Positions 29,074-37,759 are shown, counted from the first letter of the stretch. The stretch is 64,000 bases of DNA from Rhodococcus marinonascens NBRC 14363 (GCF_001894885.1 NZ_BCXB01000021.1:1-64000), one strand, 5' to 3'. Notes: a model not told the origin generated them from the sequence alone. Translations and numbers: made by a program.

Positions 29074-29607
29074 ATGACACGACCGACGGAGTCCCTCACG
29101 AATTTGCTTTCGCCCGAGCGCGTCGAGACCGTGCAGTCGCAGGTGTCCGACGGAGTCGAGAACGCTCTGGCCCACGTCTCGGATTCGACATCCCGAGTCA
29201 AGGAATCGGAAGCGGTCAGCCACGCGCTTCGCCTCACCCGTTCAGCGGCACTGGCCGCGGCACGCGGCACCGGCCAACTCAGTCTGTTCCTGGGTCGGCA
29301 AGGGGCGGCGCTGGCTAAAAAGGGCTACGAATGCGCCCGGACCACACCGGTCCCGAAAGTCGCACACGAGATGCTGCAACCCACCACATCTGCCGCCGAA
29401 TCCGTCGAGCAGAAAAAGTCACGCAAGGGCCGACGCATCGCGGTCGTCGTCCTCGTCGGCGCCGCAGTCGCGGGAGGTGCGGTGTTCGCCAAGCGCTGCC
29501 GTCGTGAGCAGCCGCCCGTTGCGTCCGCTCCCCCGAATCTCCGCGACCTCGAGGTGAACTCCGAGCAGTCCACGTCGAGCGAAGAGACGTCATCACGCAC
29601 CAACTGA
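29074..29607 (+). CDS. cwsA: Cell wall synthesis protein CwsA
   Basis: 177 aa. A mostly helical, charged N-terminal region (SLTNLLSPERVETVQSQVSD) and one transmembrane helix (about 122-139, RRIAVVVLVGAAVAGGAVFA), then a short polar tail. Length, single C-terminal helix and location beside ppiA and crgA match CwsA (Rv0008c), which interacts with CrgA and Wag31 in polar growth and shape control. Sequence conservation in this family is low, so the call rests partly on synteny. It marks the left border of the roughly 10-kb insertion relative to mycobacteria. Confidence 0.85.
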   Translation: MTRPTESLTNLLSPERVETVQSQVSDGVENALAHVSDSTSRVKESEAVSHALRLTRSAALAAARGTGQLSLFLGRQGAALAKKGYECARTTPVPKVAHEMLQPTTSAAESVEQKKSRKGRRIAVVVLVGAAVAGGAVFAKRCRREQPPVASAPPNLRDLEVNSEQSTSSEETSSRTN

Positions 29608-31206
29608 CTATCGCGGGGTGACTTTCGTTACGCCGGTCAACGTCCCCACGGTGTAGTAGCCGCCCGGGGCCAACGACAGTTGCGCATACCAGTTGTTGAA
29701 TCGAGGTTCGCCGCCTCCGACTTTGGCCGACCACAGCACCTGGCGAAGGTCCGCCGCATCCAGCGCGGTCAAATACCAACCGTCCACGCGCTTCTCGTAT
29801 GTGACGATGGAATTGTCGGCGGCGTTGCCCTTCGAAACGATGGACGGCACGCTGATCGTGTGGTTGGCCGGCAGGACCTCCACCCGTCCGTCGCTCCAGA
29901 CTTCGATGCCACCGAAGCCCCCGGCGGTCATCAGCGGACCTGCTGTGGACAGGACGCTTTCGTTTCCCCAGTTGTTCTCGGCGTAGATGCGCACGCTGTC
30001 GGGTGTGGAGCCTGGCAGCACGATCTCAGAGTTCTCGTCACTGACGTCGGTGCGGTCACCGAACGGCGCGGCCTGTGCGAAGAGTCGTTCCTCACCGGGC
30101 CGCAGATCCTTTTCGGCGCGGTACACCACGATGTGGGGCGTGACGGCGTTGTCGAAGATCGTCACGAATTCACGGTCGCCGATCTTGAAGAACGACGGCG
30201 ACGTTCCTGAGCCCCAACTGGTCTGGCCCGGCTTCTTCCCCGTACCGCGGTCGTAGGGTGCCTTCCAGGCAATCTCCGGGCTGCCGTCCGGTGCCATGTC
30301 GAACCGATACATGAAGTAGTCAGTTTGCTGGAAGGTGGACAGCCCGGCCACCGGGTGCGATTCGGAGATCCGCTCTTGGATCGTCCCACCATTGAATTGG
30401 TTGACATTGAGGGACTTGATGCAGTCGGTCGCGCACGGTTCGGGTGCGACCGTACCCACCGAGCCCTCCGATGTGGTGAACCAGATGTAACCCTGGTCGT
30501 TCGGTACCAACGCATAGAAGTTCTCGCCGGCCAGTGGGCCACCGCTGCCCGTCACATTGATATCGCGGGCCACGACATAGTGATCGACATCGCTGACCTG
30601 GGAAGGTTGCCGCTCCCAGGCGACGATGTGCCCGTCCGGCATCCCCATGACCACGCGATAGTCATTATCTTGATAGAAGTAGCCGATGCCGCCGAACTCC
30701 GTCAGCGCAGTTCCGATATTCGTGAACGGCACCACGAAGGACTTGTAAGCGAGCAGGTTGCCGTTCGGGTCAATCGTGATGATGCTGCGGACGAAATCGT
30801 TGGTGAACGGGTTCGGATAGCCCCCGCAGACAGTCTGCAAATTTCCGGCGGCGTCATAGGTGTGAGCAGGGCACTCGCCGGTGTTCACCGAAATTTGCTG
30901 GCCGGTATCGGGATCTTGAAAGGTGTATTGCGAAAACGTCTGTACGTCGACATTCGACGACCCCACGGGACCCGGCATGCTGTACGAGTCGGTGAACGCG
31001 GCATCGTTGTGGATGTTGTTCCACGGGTTGGAAGACATCCACGGATTCTGAGACACCGCGGCGGGCACGGCGCCCGCCGCATCCGGGCCCCACACGAGTA
31101 GCGCAACCGCGCACAGTGCCAGTGTGACAAGCGATTTCGGACGGCGCGGCGCCGATAGCGCTCGAACCTCCCCGGTATTCGACGCTACTGCTCCGGCGCT
31201 CTGCAT
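29608..31206 (-). CDS. Secreted beta-propeller-like hypothetical protein
   Basis: 532 aa from the ATG at 31206, which has a G-rich ribosome site (GGGGGG); longer in-frame starts are possible. Signal peptide: RRPKSLVTLALCAVALLVWG then an AGAVPAA cleavage region. The mature protein has recurring beta-sheet patterns (VMGMPDGHIVAWE, YIWFTTSEGSVGTV, MAPDGSPEIAWKAPYD) that suggest a PQQ/ASST-like propeller, with Cys pairs in GECPAHTYDAAGNLQTVCGG and EPCATDCIK likely forming disulphides. No catalytic site was identified. It lies at the left end of the insertion between cwsA and tRNA-Ala. Confidence 0.8.
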   Translation of the reverse strand: MQSAGAVASNTGEVRALSAPRRPKSLVTLALCAVALLVWGPDAAGAVPAAVSQNPWMSSNPWNNIHNDAAFTDSYSMPGPVGSSNVDVQTFSQYTFQDPDTGQQISVNTGECPAHTYDAAGNLQTVCGGYPNPFTNDFVRSIITIDPNGNLLAYKSFVVPFTNIGTALTEFGGIGYFYQDNDYRVVMGMPDGHIVAWERQPSQVSDVDHYVVARDINVTGSGGPLAGENFYALVPNDQGYIWFTTSEGSVGTVAPEPCATDCIKSLNVNQFNGGTIQERISESHPVAGLSTFQQTDYFMYRFDMAPDGSPEIAWKAPYDRGTGKKPGQTSWGSGTSPSFFKIGDREFVTIFDNAVTPHIVVYRAEKDLRPGEERLFAQAAPFGDRTDVSDENSEIVLPGSTPDSVRIYAENNWGNESVLSTAGPLMTAGGFGGIEVWSDGRVEVLPANHTISVPSIVSKGNAADNSIVTYEKRVDGWYLTALDAADLRQVLWSAKVGGGEPRFNNWYAQLSLAPGGYYTVGTLTGVTKVTPR

Positions 31207-31480
31207 TAGGGCCCCCCAGTTCAGACCGAACTTCGGCTCCGAATTGACGCTAGCACCGGCAAACGTCACCTCACAGCAAATCACAAGAAGTCGCTATGGG
31301 TCTCACGGCAACGTGGCGGCGATCCGTGAAGTACCGTGAAAACGGCTTCACCGTAGTCGATCTTGTCGAATCCAGATTCCGGCAGTCTGCGGATTTGTGC
31401 AGTTCACCCACCCAAGTCTGGCACGCGGGAAGATCTTCCCAAGGTGACTGGGTTCCCACACCAAGAAGGCAGGGACCGAC

Positions 31481-32032
31481 ATGAAACAGCTCACCAGCAT
31501 CGGCGACTGCATCGGCCCGATCACTCTCTACGACGTCGACGGAGCTCGGGTCGAGTTGGATTCGATCCTCGACACTCCGGTCGTCGTGCCTATGGTCCGG
31601 TACTACGGCTGCATGCCCTGCCGGGCATTTCTCCATGAACTCGAGGGACTTCGAGAGGACTTCGAGGCCGTCGGGTTCCGCCTCGCCGCCGTCGGTGGCG
31701 CCGCCGACTACCAGGCCCGCCACCTGATGGAACACGGAATCGGATACCCATTGCTCCTGGACCCTGACCACAGTCTCTATGGCGCCTTGGATGTGCATCG
31801 AATCCATTGGTGGATGATGCTCAACCCACGCACCTGGTGGAAGTACCTCTCGGCAGCGCGCCGAGCCAGGCAGGGTCGCATCACCGACCACCCTCTACAG
31901 GCCCCCGGTCTAGCCATCATCGATGCCGATCGCACGGTGCGACTGCTTCACCGCGGTCGCACCCTTGGTGACTACCCGCCTGCGGAGCGCGTACTAGAAG
32001 AGGCACGGCGTCTGGCCGGCAGCAATTCTTGA
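31481..32032 (+). CDS. AhpC/TSA-like peroxiredoxin-fold protein
   Basis: 183 aa. Thioredoxin fold of the AhpC-TSA_2/PRXL2 type: beta strand VVVPMVRYYGC, then Cys44-Met-Pro-Cys47 at the start of the helix, GFRLAAVGGAADYQARHLME, YPLLLDPDHSLYGAL and GLAIIDADRTVRLLHRGRTL. It probably reduces peroxides or disulphides in the cytoplasm (no signal peptide). ATG start with a GGGACCGAC-type upstream region. No operon partner is apparent. Confidence 0.85.
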   Translation: MKQLTSIGDCIGPITLYDVDGARVELDSILDTPVVVPMVRYYGCMPCRAFLHELEGLREDFEAVGFRLAAVGGAADYQARHLMEHGIGYPLLLDPDHSLYGALDVHRIHWWMMLNPRTWWKYLSAARRARQGRITDHPLQAPGLAIIDADRTVRLLHRGRTLGDYPPAERVLEEARRLAGSNS

Positions 32033-32140
32033 ACTCACCGCGGCACTCGCGTGCTCCCGCGCGCTCGTTTCAGGGCCTGAACCTGGGGGTATCCCGCAAG
32101 CGGATCACCATCCGTTGAAGCCCCCTTCCGAGGAGCAGAC

Positions 32141-32596
32141 ATGACCGCACGCCTCGCCCGCCGCATCGCCGCAGTCACAATTCCGATCGCCGCCACCATG
32201 ATGAGTGCCGGGAACGCATCCGCCGATCCGCCCCATCCCTTCGGCGGCCCCGCCCTCACCATCGGGTGCCCGAATCAGGGCAGTCTGGCGTCGTTGACGG
32301 CCCTCACCGGGCAGTCCGGACCTGAGACATCGCCGCCCATCGCCAAGGGCGACATCCGCTTCGAGTCCCATCCGGCCGCCCCACCGATCCCGGCAGCTGC
32401 ACAGGTCACCGTGGCATGGCTCAACACCGATACAGGGCAATCAGGGATCGTCGATCTCGGCGGCGTCTACCCCGATCTGTCCGCGACCGTGACCACCGGC
32501 GTCGGGAACGTGATAGCGACCGGATTCGGTTCGATCAACATAGGCAGCAGCCCGATCTGCCAAGCCAACCCGGCGATCGGAACGTTCATCGCTTGA
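32141..32596 (+). CDS. Small secreted hypothetical protein
   Basis: 151 aa. Signal peptide with RLARRIAAV and a hydrophobic core, cleavage after GNASA. The mature part of about 120 residues has two cysteines (TIGCPNQG and SPICQANP), likely one disulphide, and an Ig-like or transthyretin-like beta pattern (QVTVAWLNTDTGQSGIVDLG). A similar small secreted type is common in Corynebacteriales but has no known role. A GAGGAG ribosome site precedes the ATG. Confidence 0.8.
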   Translation: MTARLARRIAAVTIPIAATMMSAGNASADPPHPFGGPALTIGCPNQGSLASLTALTGQSGPETSPPIAKGDIRFESHPAAPPIPAAAQVTVAWLNTDTGQSGIVDLGGVYPDLSATVTTGVGNVIATGFGSINIGSSPICQANPAIGTFIA

Positions 32597-32612
32597 TCGG
32601 TGTCCCTGAAGA

Positions 32613-33221
32613 TCAAGCTTCGCGCCAGTTGGCGGGGCTCCAGATCGACATCATTGCGCGCGCCAAGGCCACCTGATGTAGCGCATCGAGTTGCTGATCT
32701 ACAGACACCGCGGCGATGGCGTCGGCCAGGTCTGAAACACAGTCGGGGCTGGTCAGCAGCATTTTCTTGTCACACAGCTGAGTGAGAATCGCCGCATCTT
32801 GCTCGTCGATGATGGGGCGGACCTGACTCAGGTCGGGCCGCACCGTCGGCGCCAAGTCCGGCGCTTCGTTCCACATGGCGAACAGTGAGCGCTGGACCAC
32901 CTTGTTGGCCTCGATCTGGTCCCGGAAAATCTGCTGCACCCACTCGGCACTCAGACCCGCACTCAACGCTGTCCTGGACATCGCGTCCAGAACCTCGATC
33001 TCGCGCGCCGGATCGTCGATCGGCGACGGTGTCCCCCACTTTGCCGACGCCACCACGTCCGCGGTCGCAAGTCGCAGTGAAACCGCCTCGACGATCGGTT
33101 GCAGCCGCGGAACTGGTTTTTCCGCAGTCGCGGAAGGCCAAACTGCGGTGGCCAGGAACCCGACTACCGCGGTCGCCACCGCCGTCCGACGCAGCAGGCG
33201 GGCAGACAGGTCCGAACTCAC
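32613..33221 (-). CDS. Secreted chorismate mutase (AroQ gamma type)
   Basis: 202 aa. Signal peptide (about 1-33, RLLRRTAVATAVVGFLATAV). The mature all-helical protein aligns by pattern with the periplasmic *MtCM (Rv1885c): IVEAVSLRLATADVVASAKW, AREIEVLDAMSRTA, QIFRDQIEANKVVQRSLFAM, then the C-terminal helices with a Cys pair (LCDKKMLLTSPDC). The reaction is chorismate to prephenate, outside the cytoplasm. Why it is exported is unsettled for the family. Convergent with the small secreted protein gene, 16 bp apart. Confidence 0.88.
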   Translation of the reverse strand: MSSDLSARLLRRTAVATAVVGFLATAVWPSATAEKPVPRLQPIVEAVSLRLATADVVASAKWGTPSPIDDPAREIEVLDAMSRTALSAGLSAEWVQQIFRDQIEANKVVQRSLFAMWNEAPDLAPTVRPDLSQVRPIIDEQDAAILTQLCDKKMLLTSPDCVSDLADAIAAVSVDQQLDALHQVALARAMMSIWSPANWREA

Positions 33222-33836
33222 CGTGCAAGTCTATAGACGGATCATGGGTCCAGCCACCGCGATGTTGTCGCACGAGAAGCAGAGATGGAACTCGTTACCC
33301 ACGAAGGGATCATGACCGATAATATTCTTCCCCACCCATGCAGTACACGTCCGGCCTAGTGCTGTTGGTGATCATCGTGCTCACAGTGCTGCCGCTAGTG
33401 AAGGCGACAACACTCGCATCCTTGAACGTCCCAAATATGTTGCAGATAGACATTTTGTGTCCTGCCCAATAGGCGAATACGACGTTGGTGAGTCGCGTCG
33501 TGGGGTGCCTACGTGCTCTTGGGTGTGTCCCCCTGCACAACTCGACTCGGCAAGTTGTCGGATCCCTCTACCTGCTGCAGATGTTCGAGCTGTGCCCCAC
33601 GCCGCCAGCAGTACGTCCGCAGTACGTCCGCAGTACGTCCGCAGTACGTCCGCAGTACGTCCGCAGTACGTCCGCAGATGATCGTGGCTGTTGCCCTGGT
33701 TGGTGGTTTGAGCGTTCCCCGAAAGAGTAATGCGGCTGCTCAGCTTCCCCTACTGCGACGATGCGCAACGGCGACCGGCGGAAAGCCGACAAAACGGACA
33801 GCTTGCTAGTTCATCCATGCAAAGGGGATTCATTCG
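33222..33836. other. Gene-poor region with a possible gene tail
   Basis: No intact gene. A minus-strand frame (33310-33540) reads like the end of a small protein (AGHKMSICNIFGTFKDASVV then TMITNSTRPDVYCMGGEEYY), so it may be a decayed secreted-protein gene; I do not recognise it. A perfect 11-bp tandem repeat occupies 33611-33676. Confidence 0.4.
33611..33676. repeat. Six perfect 11-bp tandem repeats
   Basis: GTACGTCCGCA repeated six times without change. The unit is not a multiple of three and lies in no convincing gene. Six perfect copies indicate recent expansion. Confidence 0.95.
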
Positions 33837-34122
33837 ATGATGGGTATGACGATCAAGCGTGCACTCGTTGGGGCCTAGCCACGATCGCGATCGGCGTTGG
33901 GTCGGCAACTCCGGCGAGTGCTTCCACGGATTCGTTGGAGTCGATCACAGCACCGGCGCGGCCCGGGTATCGGAATTGCACTCATCACCACGTCCGGATC
34001 AACGATGTCTTCCTGATCGGGACACGAAACGCTTGGTCGCTCAAAGCGCCTTATGTCCCGATGAGATTCGATCACTCGAGCCTTCGGGAGATGCGGGCAA
34101 AATGCGGGCGCGGAACGAGAAG

Positions 34123-34153
34123 AGCCACCTTCCCATCCCTTGGGAAGGTGGCT
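34123..34153 (+). terminator. Strong hairpin left of the oldest integration scar
   Basis: 12-bp perfect stem AGCCACCTTCCC/GGGAAGGTGGCT with a 7-base loop. Degenerate versions of the same hairpin with similar flanks occur at about 35947-35975 and 39845-39871, each just left of a tRNA-Ala-derived scar. It appears to be the int-end terminator of an integrative element. Confidence 0.7.
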
Positions 34154-34168
34154 TCATCTGCAGTTCTT

Positions 34169-34178
34169 CTTGTGGAGC
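34169..34178. repeat. Residual att site (oldest)
   Basis: CTTGTGGAGC, matching only the last bases of tRNA-Ala plus its flank. It is supported mainly by the hairpin and GGGCAAAATGCGGGC flank to its left, which match the other two scars. Confidence 0.5.
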
Positions 34179-34325
34179 GTCTACGTATCTCCGACACTAT
34201 CTACCACTGACGTGGCAGGAGGTGGAGAGATACGTCCTTCACAGCTACCGTCCGCGCCTTGCGACGGCTCGGGTTCGACCGTGTCCCACACCGCCGCTCG
34301 AGGTGCAGGAGTGAACGGGATTTCG

Positions 34326-35630
34326 TCAGCTGCCGGCGAAGCTTCCCCAAGGGGCAGAGGGCTTGGCTGTGATGTCGACGGTGACCTCGAGGACTGCGTC
34401 ATCACCGACCCCGTTGGATGATGCGGTCACCGTGAAGGTATGTGCCCCTCCAGTTGTCGGGGTGCCGGACAGGACACCCTGCTCGCTCAACGTCATCCCG
34501 TCAGGTAGGGCACCGGCGGTCACCCGCACTGTCGGTATCGGGCTGCCGGTCACCGTGAACGCGTAGTTGTACGGCTGGTCGACTACGCCGGCGGGCGGTG
34601 TTCCCGCGAGGGCGACGGGCGTCTCGATCTCCGCCTCGATTGCGACAACCGACACCGATCTAACGTTGGAATTAGCGATGTAGGCGCGGGCACCGTCCGG
34701 AGTGATCGCGATTTCGCGAGGGTCGTCCCCGACTGGGACGATGCCGGCGACCGTGTTGCTGGCGGTGTCGATCACCGACACCGATCCGCTGACCGCATTG
34801 GTGACATAGACCCGGGAGCCGTCCGGAGTCACCGCCAACCCCCGCGCGCCGATCCCGACCGGGACGGTGGCGGTGACAGAGTCGGTCGCGGTGTCGATCA
34901 CCGACACCGTGTCGTCGACGTCACTGACGACGTAGACGCGGGTGCCGTCCGGAGTCACCGCCACCCTCTGTGGGTAGGTCCCGACCGGGACGATAGCCGT
35001 GACGGAGTTGCTGGTGGTGTCGATCACCGACACCGTGTTGTCGACCGCGTTGGTGACGTAGGCGCGGGTCCCGTCCGGAGTCACCGCCACCCCCCGCGCG
35101 CCGATCCCGACCGGATCGGTGGCGGTGACGGCGTTGGTGGCTGTGTCGATCACCGACACCGATGTGCTGTAAGGGTTGGTGACATAGACCCGGGAGCCGT
35201 CCGGGGTTACCGCCAACCCGATCGGCGTGCCGCCGACTGGGATGGTGGCGGAAACGGTATTGGTGGCTGTATCGATGACCGACACCGATTCGCTGTAATA
35301 GTTGGCGACGTAAGCGCGAGTTCCGTTCGGGGTGATCGCCACCCCGATTGGAGTGTTCCCGACCGACATGGTGGCGGTGACAGTGTTGGTGGCCATATCG
35401 ATCACCGACACCGATTTGAAGTCATTGGTCATGTAGGCACGGGCACCGTCCGGAGTGATCGCGATTTCGCGAGGGGTCCATTCGACGCTGAAACTGGCGG
35501 TGACGGTGTCGGCAGCCGCCGAACCGACAACGAAAGTTAGAAGAGTGGCTACGGCGAGAACGGTGCCGCCGAGTGCCGCCGACACCCGCGACAATACGAC
35601 GCGTGAGCGCGGCCGATCAATGGTGGTCAT
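34326..35630 (-). CDS. Secreted YVTN beta-propeller protein with Ig-like C-terminus
   Basis: 434 aa from the ATG at 35630; an upstream extension lacks a signal peptide at its start. Signal peptide about residues 10-41, ending VVGSAAAD. Then eight or so repeats of 42 residues with the pattern VSVIDTATNxVTATxPVG...GxAVTPDGxRxYVTN, forming a YVTN/lactonase-type propeller (about 42-345). A putative-Ig (He_PIG) domain follows, with GTPPAGVVDQPYNYAFTVTG and ALPDGMTLSEQGVLSGTPTT. Such proteins are surface-binding or adhesive; no catalytic residues were recognised. It is the only gene of the middle island segment and the likely cargo. The repeats are highly similar at DNA level. Confidence 0.88.
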   Translation of the reverse strand: MTTIDRPRSRVVLSRVSAALGGTVLAVATLLTFVVGSAAADTVTASFSVEWTPREIAITPDGARAYMTNDFKSVSVIDMATNTVTATMSVGNTPIGVAITPNGTRAYVANYYSESVSVIDTATNTVSATIPVGGTPIGLAVTPDGSRVYVTNPYSTSVSVIDTATNAVTATDPVGIGARGVAVTPDGTRAYVTNAVDNTVSVIDTTSNSVTAIVPVGTYPQRVAVTPDGTRVYVVSDVDDTVSVIDTATDSVTATVPVGIGARGLAVTPDGSRVYVTNAVSGSVSVIDTASNTVAGIVPVGDDPREIAITPDGARAYIANSNVRSVSVVAIEAEIETPVALAGTPPAGVVDQPYNYAFTVTGSPIPTVRVTAGALPDGMTLSEQGVLSGTPTTGGAHTFTVTASSNGVGDDAVLEVTVDITAKPSAPWGSFAGS

Positions 35631-35992
35631 CAAGACGGTGTGCCCTTCCAGGAAGAATCCGCACCCACGGCACGGAGTGGCCACGGGAGGCAGCCACGCC
35701 CAAGAACATACATACCGGACATCCATCCAAAATCGCCCTCTGCCACCTACAGCGGGCGTATTCGTCGCGAGGAACGCGCACGAGACTTGGGTATCGACGT
35801 GTCGTTGCTAGTCGGTACCGTCCCAATCCTCTGGGGTCGGACACTCTCGGTAGAGCGGCGTCGCTCGCGCAACCTCGCACGACCTGGCTCACGATCACCG
35901 GTCACGAGTGGTGACTGTGCCCAAGATGTGCCCGGCAACGAGAAAGAGTCACCTTCTCAAACCCCAGAAAGTGGCACTGACCTGCAAATTAA

Positions 35993-36041
35993 CTTGTGGA
36001 GCCTAGGAGATTCGAAGTCCTGACATCTGCCTTGCAAAGGC
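35993..36041. repeat. Duplicated 3' half of tRNA-Ala (att site)
   Basis: 49 bp identical, except for one base (G for C at 36017), to 39888-39936, which contains the anticodon arm, T arm and acceptor 3' strand of tRNA-Ala. The 5' half of the tRNA is absent, so it is not a gene. It is an attachment-site scar from integration at the tRNA. Confidence 0.9.
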
Positions 36042-36123
36042 GTAGCAGGGTGCAGCTCATGACTACGAAACGCTATTTGACCTCATATTTTGTTCATTCG
36101 GGATAACTGGAAGTAACCGCGAT

Positions 36124-36390
36124 TTGCGGGCAAGTGTGGGCACGAACTCGCTCGACAAGGAACCTACTTCGAATGGTCGATCATGTTGTCGAGTGATAGC
36201 GACCCGTGGGGTCATCTCAGAAGCGGAATCACCACAAGCGCTACCCGTGCTTTCCGCGCACCTCGAGAACCCGGACACCTCACTCCGAGACCACGCCGTC
36301 ACCGGCTTGGCCAGACTGAACACCCCGGAGGCTCGCACGCTGCTCTGGAGAGCACGAGCGAACCGCTCTGGCTTTGCTCGTGAATTCTGA
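36124..36390 (+). pseudogene. HEAT-repeat-like gene fragment
   Basis: A short open frame whose middle part (ESPQALPVLSAHLENPDTSL then RDHAVTGLARLNTPEARTLL) fits one and a half HEAT/PBS-lyase-type helical repeats. No signal for a real start and no continuation on either side, so it is probably a fragment carried in the island. The remainder of 36042-36565 has no recognisable gene. Confidence 0.3.
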
Positions 36391-36565
36391 CGGCGATTGT
36401 TCGCGAATGTGGACGGCGGTTGGCGGGTTTGCCTCGGGCGTGTCGTTCGCGAGTCTCGACGGCGGTATGGAAGGCATCGACGCCCCGATCGGGCGAACGC
36501 GAGTTACTGATAAGCCCTTCGCGTGCGAACGTTGGGTGAAAGAGGTCCCTTGCTGAGCAGATGGA

Positions 36566-36922
36566 TCAGCCGCTTGCTGTGGTGAGTCCGACGTCGCGTC
36601 CCACTCCGTCGATCGAAGCCGCGGTCAAGACTGTGTCCAGAAGTCCCGGGAATCGCTGGTCGAGGTCGTGGCGGCGAAGTACGACGAAACACCGGGTGCC
36701 TTCTTGCCGGGTTCGGGTGATGCCGGCATCGCGCAGCACCCGAAGATGATGGCTCAGTGTGGATTTCGCGACCGGAACCTGCAGTTCTCCCCATCCGCGT
36801 TCGGTGTTGTCGGCCAGCTGCGAGACCACCCCGACCCGGATCGGATCGCTCAACGCGGCAAGCACGGCCGTCAGCCGGATATCGGACACCTCGGGATGTT
36901 GTGGTTCGCGCATACCGAGCAT
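36566..36922 (-). CDS. ArsR-family transcriptional regulator
   Basis: 118 aa from the ATG at 36922 (36913 also possible). Winged helix-turn-helix of the ArsR/SmtB type: LTAVLAALSDPIRVGVVSQL, then KSTLSHHLRVLRDAGITRTR, the recognition helix, and RQEGTRCFVVLRRHDLDQRF in the wing. No cysteine-rich metal site is visible, so the ligand is likely organic or redox rather than a heavy metal. Divergently transcribed from the SDR gene across a 45-bp gap filled by a dyad, so it almost certainly represses that gene and itself. Confidence 0.88.
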   Translation of the reverse strand: MLGMREPQHPEVSDIRLTAVLAALSDPIRVGVVSQLADNTERGWGELQVPVAKSTLSHHLRVLRDAGITRTRQEGTRCFVVLRRHDLDQRFPGLLDTVLTAASIDGVGRDVGLTTASG

Positions 36923-36928
36923 GCTACC

Positions 36929-36957
36929 TTGTTCGATGTTCGACGAACATAAAACAA
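36929..36957. promoter_or_regulatory. Dyad operator between arsR-type gene and SDR gene
   Basis: A 29-bp dyad centred on 36943. Core ATGTTCG-A-CGAACAT is perfect (36936-36950) and the outer arms TTGTT/AACAA also pair, leaving only two mismatched positions per arm. It occupies most of the divergent gap and is the expected binding site of the ArsR-type protein. Confidence 0.75.
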
Positions 36958-36967
36958 GACAGGTGGT

Positions 36968-37723
36968 ATGAGAATGAGTAGCTTCGACGACCAGGTCGTG
37001 ATCGTGACCGGCGCGGGGACGGGGATCGGGCGGGCGACCGCGATCGCGTTCGCCCGGGCCGGCGCCCAGGTGCTCGGTGTCGGCCGCCGTCAGGCGTTGC
37101 TGGCTGACACTGCGGGCGAGCATCCGGCGATCGAGGTGGCAGCACACGACCTGCGCCTTGACGGCGAGGCCGACGCGGTGATCGGCGCGGCCGTCGCGCG
37201 GTGGGGCCGGGTGGATGTGCTGGTCAACAACGCCGGGGCGACGACGTTGATGCCATTGGCCGACGTGACCGCCGAACGTGTCGCCAACCTGTTCGCCCTC
37301 AACGTCGTTGCCCCCAGTGTGCTCGCAGGTGCGGCGTTGCCGCACCTGCGCCAGACCCACGGCAGCATCGTGAATGTGTCGAGCACCTATGGGCATCGCC
37401 CGATTCCCGGCGCCGCGCACTACGCCGCCTCCAAGGCCGCGCTGGAACAACTCACCCGCAGCTGGGCCCTCGAACTGGCCCCCGAGGGCGTGCGGGTCAA
37501 CGCTGTCGCACCCGGCCCGACCGAGAGCGAGGCGCTGGCCGCCACCGGGCTCGCCGACGACATGGTCGCGCAGATCAAACGAGACGAGGCAGAACGTATC
37601 CCGTTGGGGCGCCGCGGTGTCCCGGCCGAGATCGCCGATTGGATACTTCATCTGAGTGATCCGGCCGCGTCCTGGATCACCGGTCAAGTTGTCACCGTCG
37701 ACGGTGGTCTCGAGCTCGTGTAG
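36968..37723 (+). CDS. Short-chain dehydrogenase/reductase
   Basis: 251 aa from the ATG at 36968; an ATG two codons later is better spaced from AGGTGG. Classical SDR: cofactor loop T14-GAGTGIG21, N87-N-A-G90, catalytic Ser139 region in IVNVSST, Tyr152 and Lys156 in HYAASKAALE, and a C-terminal WITGQVVTVDGG. An NAD(P)-dependent oxidoreductase with unknown small-molecule substrate. Likely regulated by the divergent ArsR-type repressor: the pair looks like a self-contained sensing and conversion cassette in the youngest island segment. Confidence 0.92.
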   Translation: MRMSSFDDQVVIVTGAGTGIGRATAIAFARAGAQVLGVGRRQALLADTAGEHPAIEVAAHDLRLDGEADAVIGAAVARWGRVDVLVNNAGATTLMPLADVTAERVANLFALNVVAPSVLAGAALPHLRQTHGSIVNVSSTYGHRPIPGAAHYAASKAALEQLTRSWALELAPEGVRVNAVAPGPTESEALAATGLADDMVAQIKRDEAERIPLGRRGVPAEIADWILHLSDPAASWITGQVVTVDGGLELV

Positions 37724-37759
37724 GACCGAAACGACCCTCGTCTTGGAGTGCGGGGCACA

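Larger units (their letters stand above)
33837..34210 (+). pseudogene. Frameshifted small secreted protein
   Basis: ATG at 33837 (or 33846) after a GGGG ribosome site opens MMGMTIKRALVGA and then meets TAG at 33876-33878. One base over, the next frame continues LATIAIGVGSATPASASTD, i.e. the rest of a signal peptide with an ASA cleavage site, followed by RPGYRNCTHHHVRINDVFLI. Restoring one base near 33875 would give a complete signal peptide, so this is a single-base deletion. The original stop seems lost too: the frame runs on through a hairpin to 34210. Confidence 0.65.

Noticed and set aside
33485-33730. Protein with VRPQYVRSTSA repeats
   Set aside because: The reading frame exists only because an 11-bp repeat cycles through all frames; there is no ribosome site and no protein-like flanks.
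35993-36041. Second tRNA-Ala gene
   Set aside because: Only the 3' half matches; the 5' acceptor strand and D arm are absent.
36923-37687. Long minus-strand open frame continuous with the ArsR gene
   Set aside because: It is the antisense of the SDR gene. ArsR similarity begins only at about 36922, and an operator dyad lies in between.
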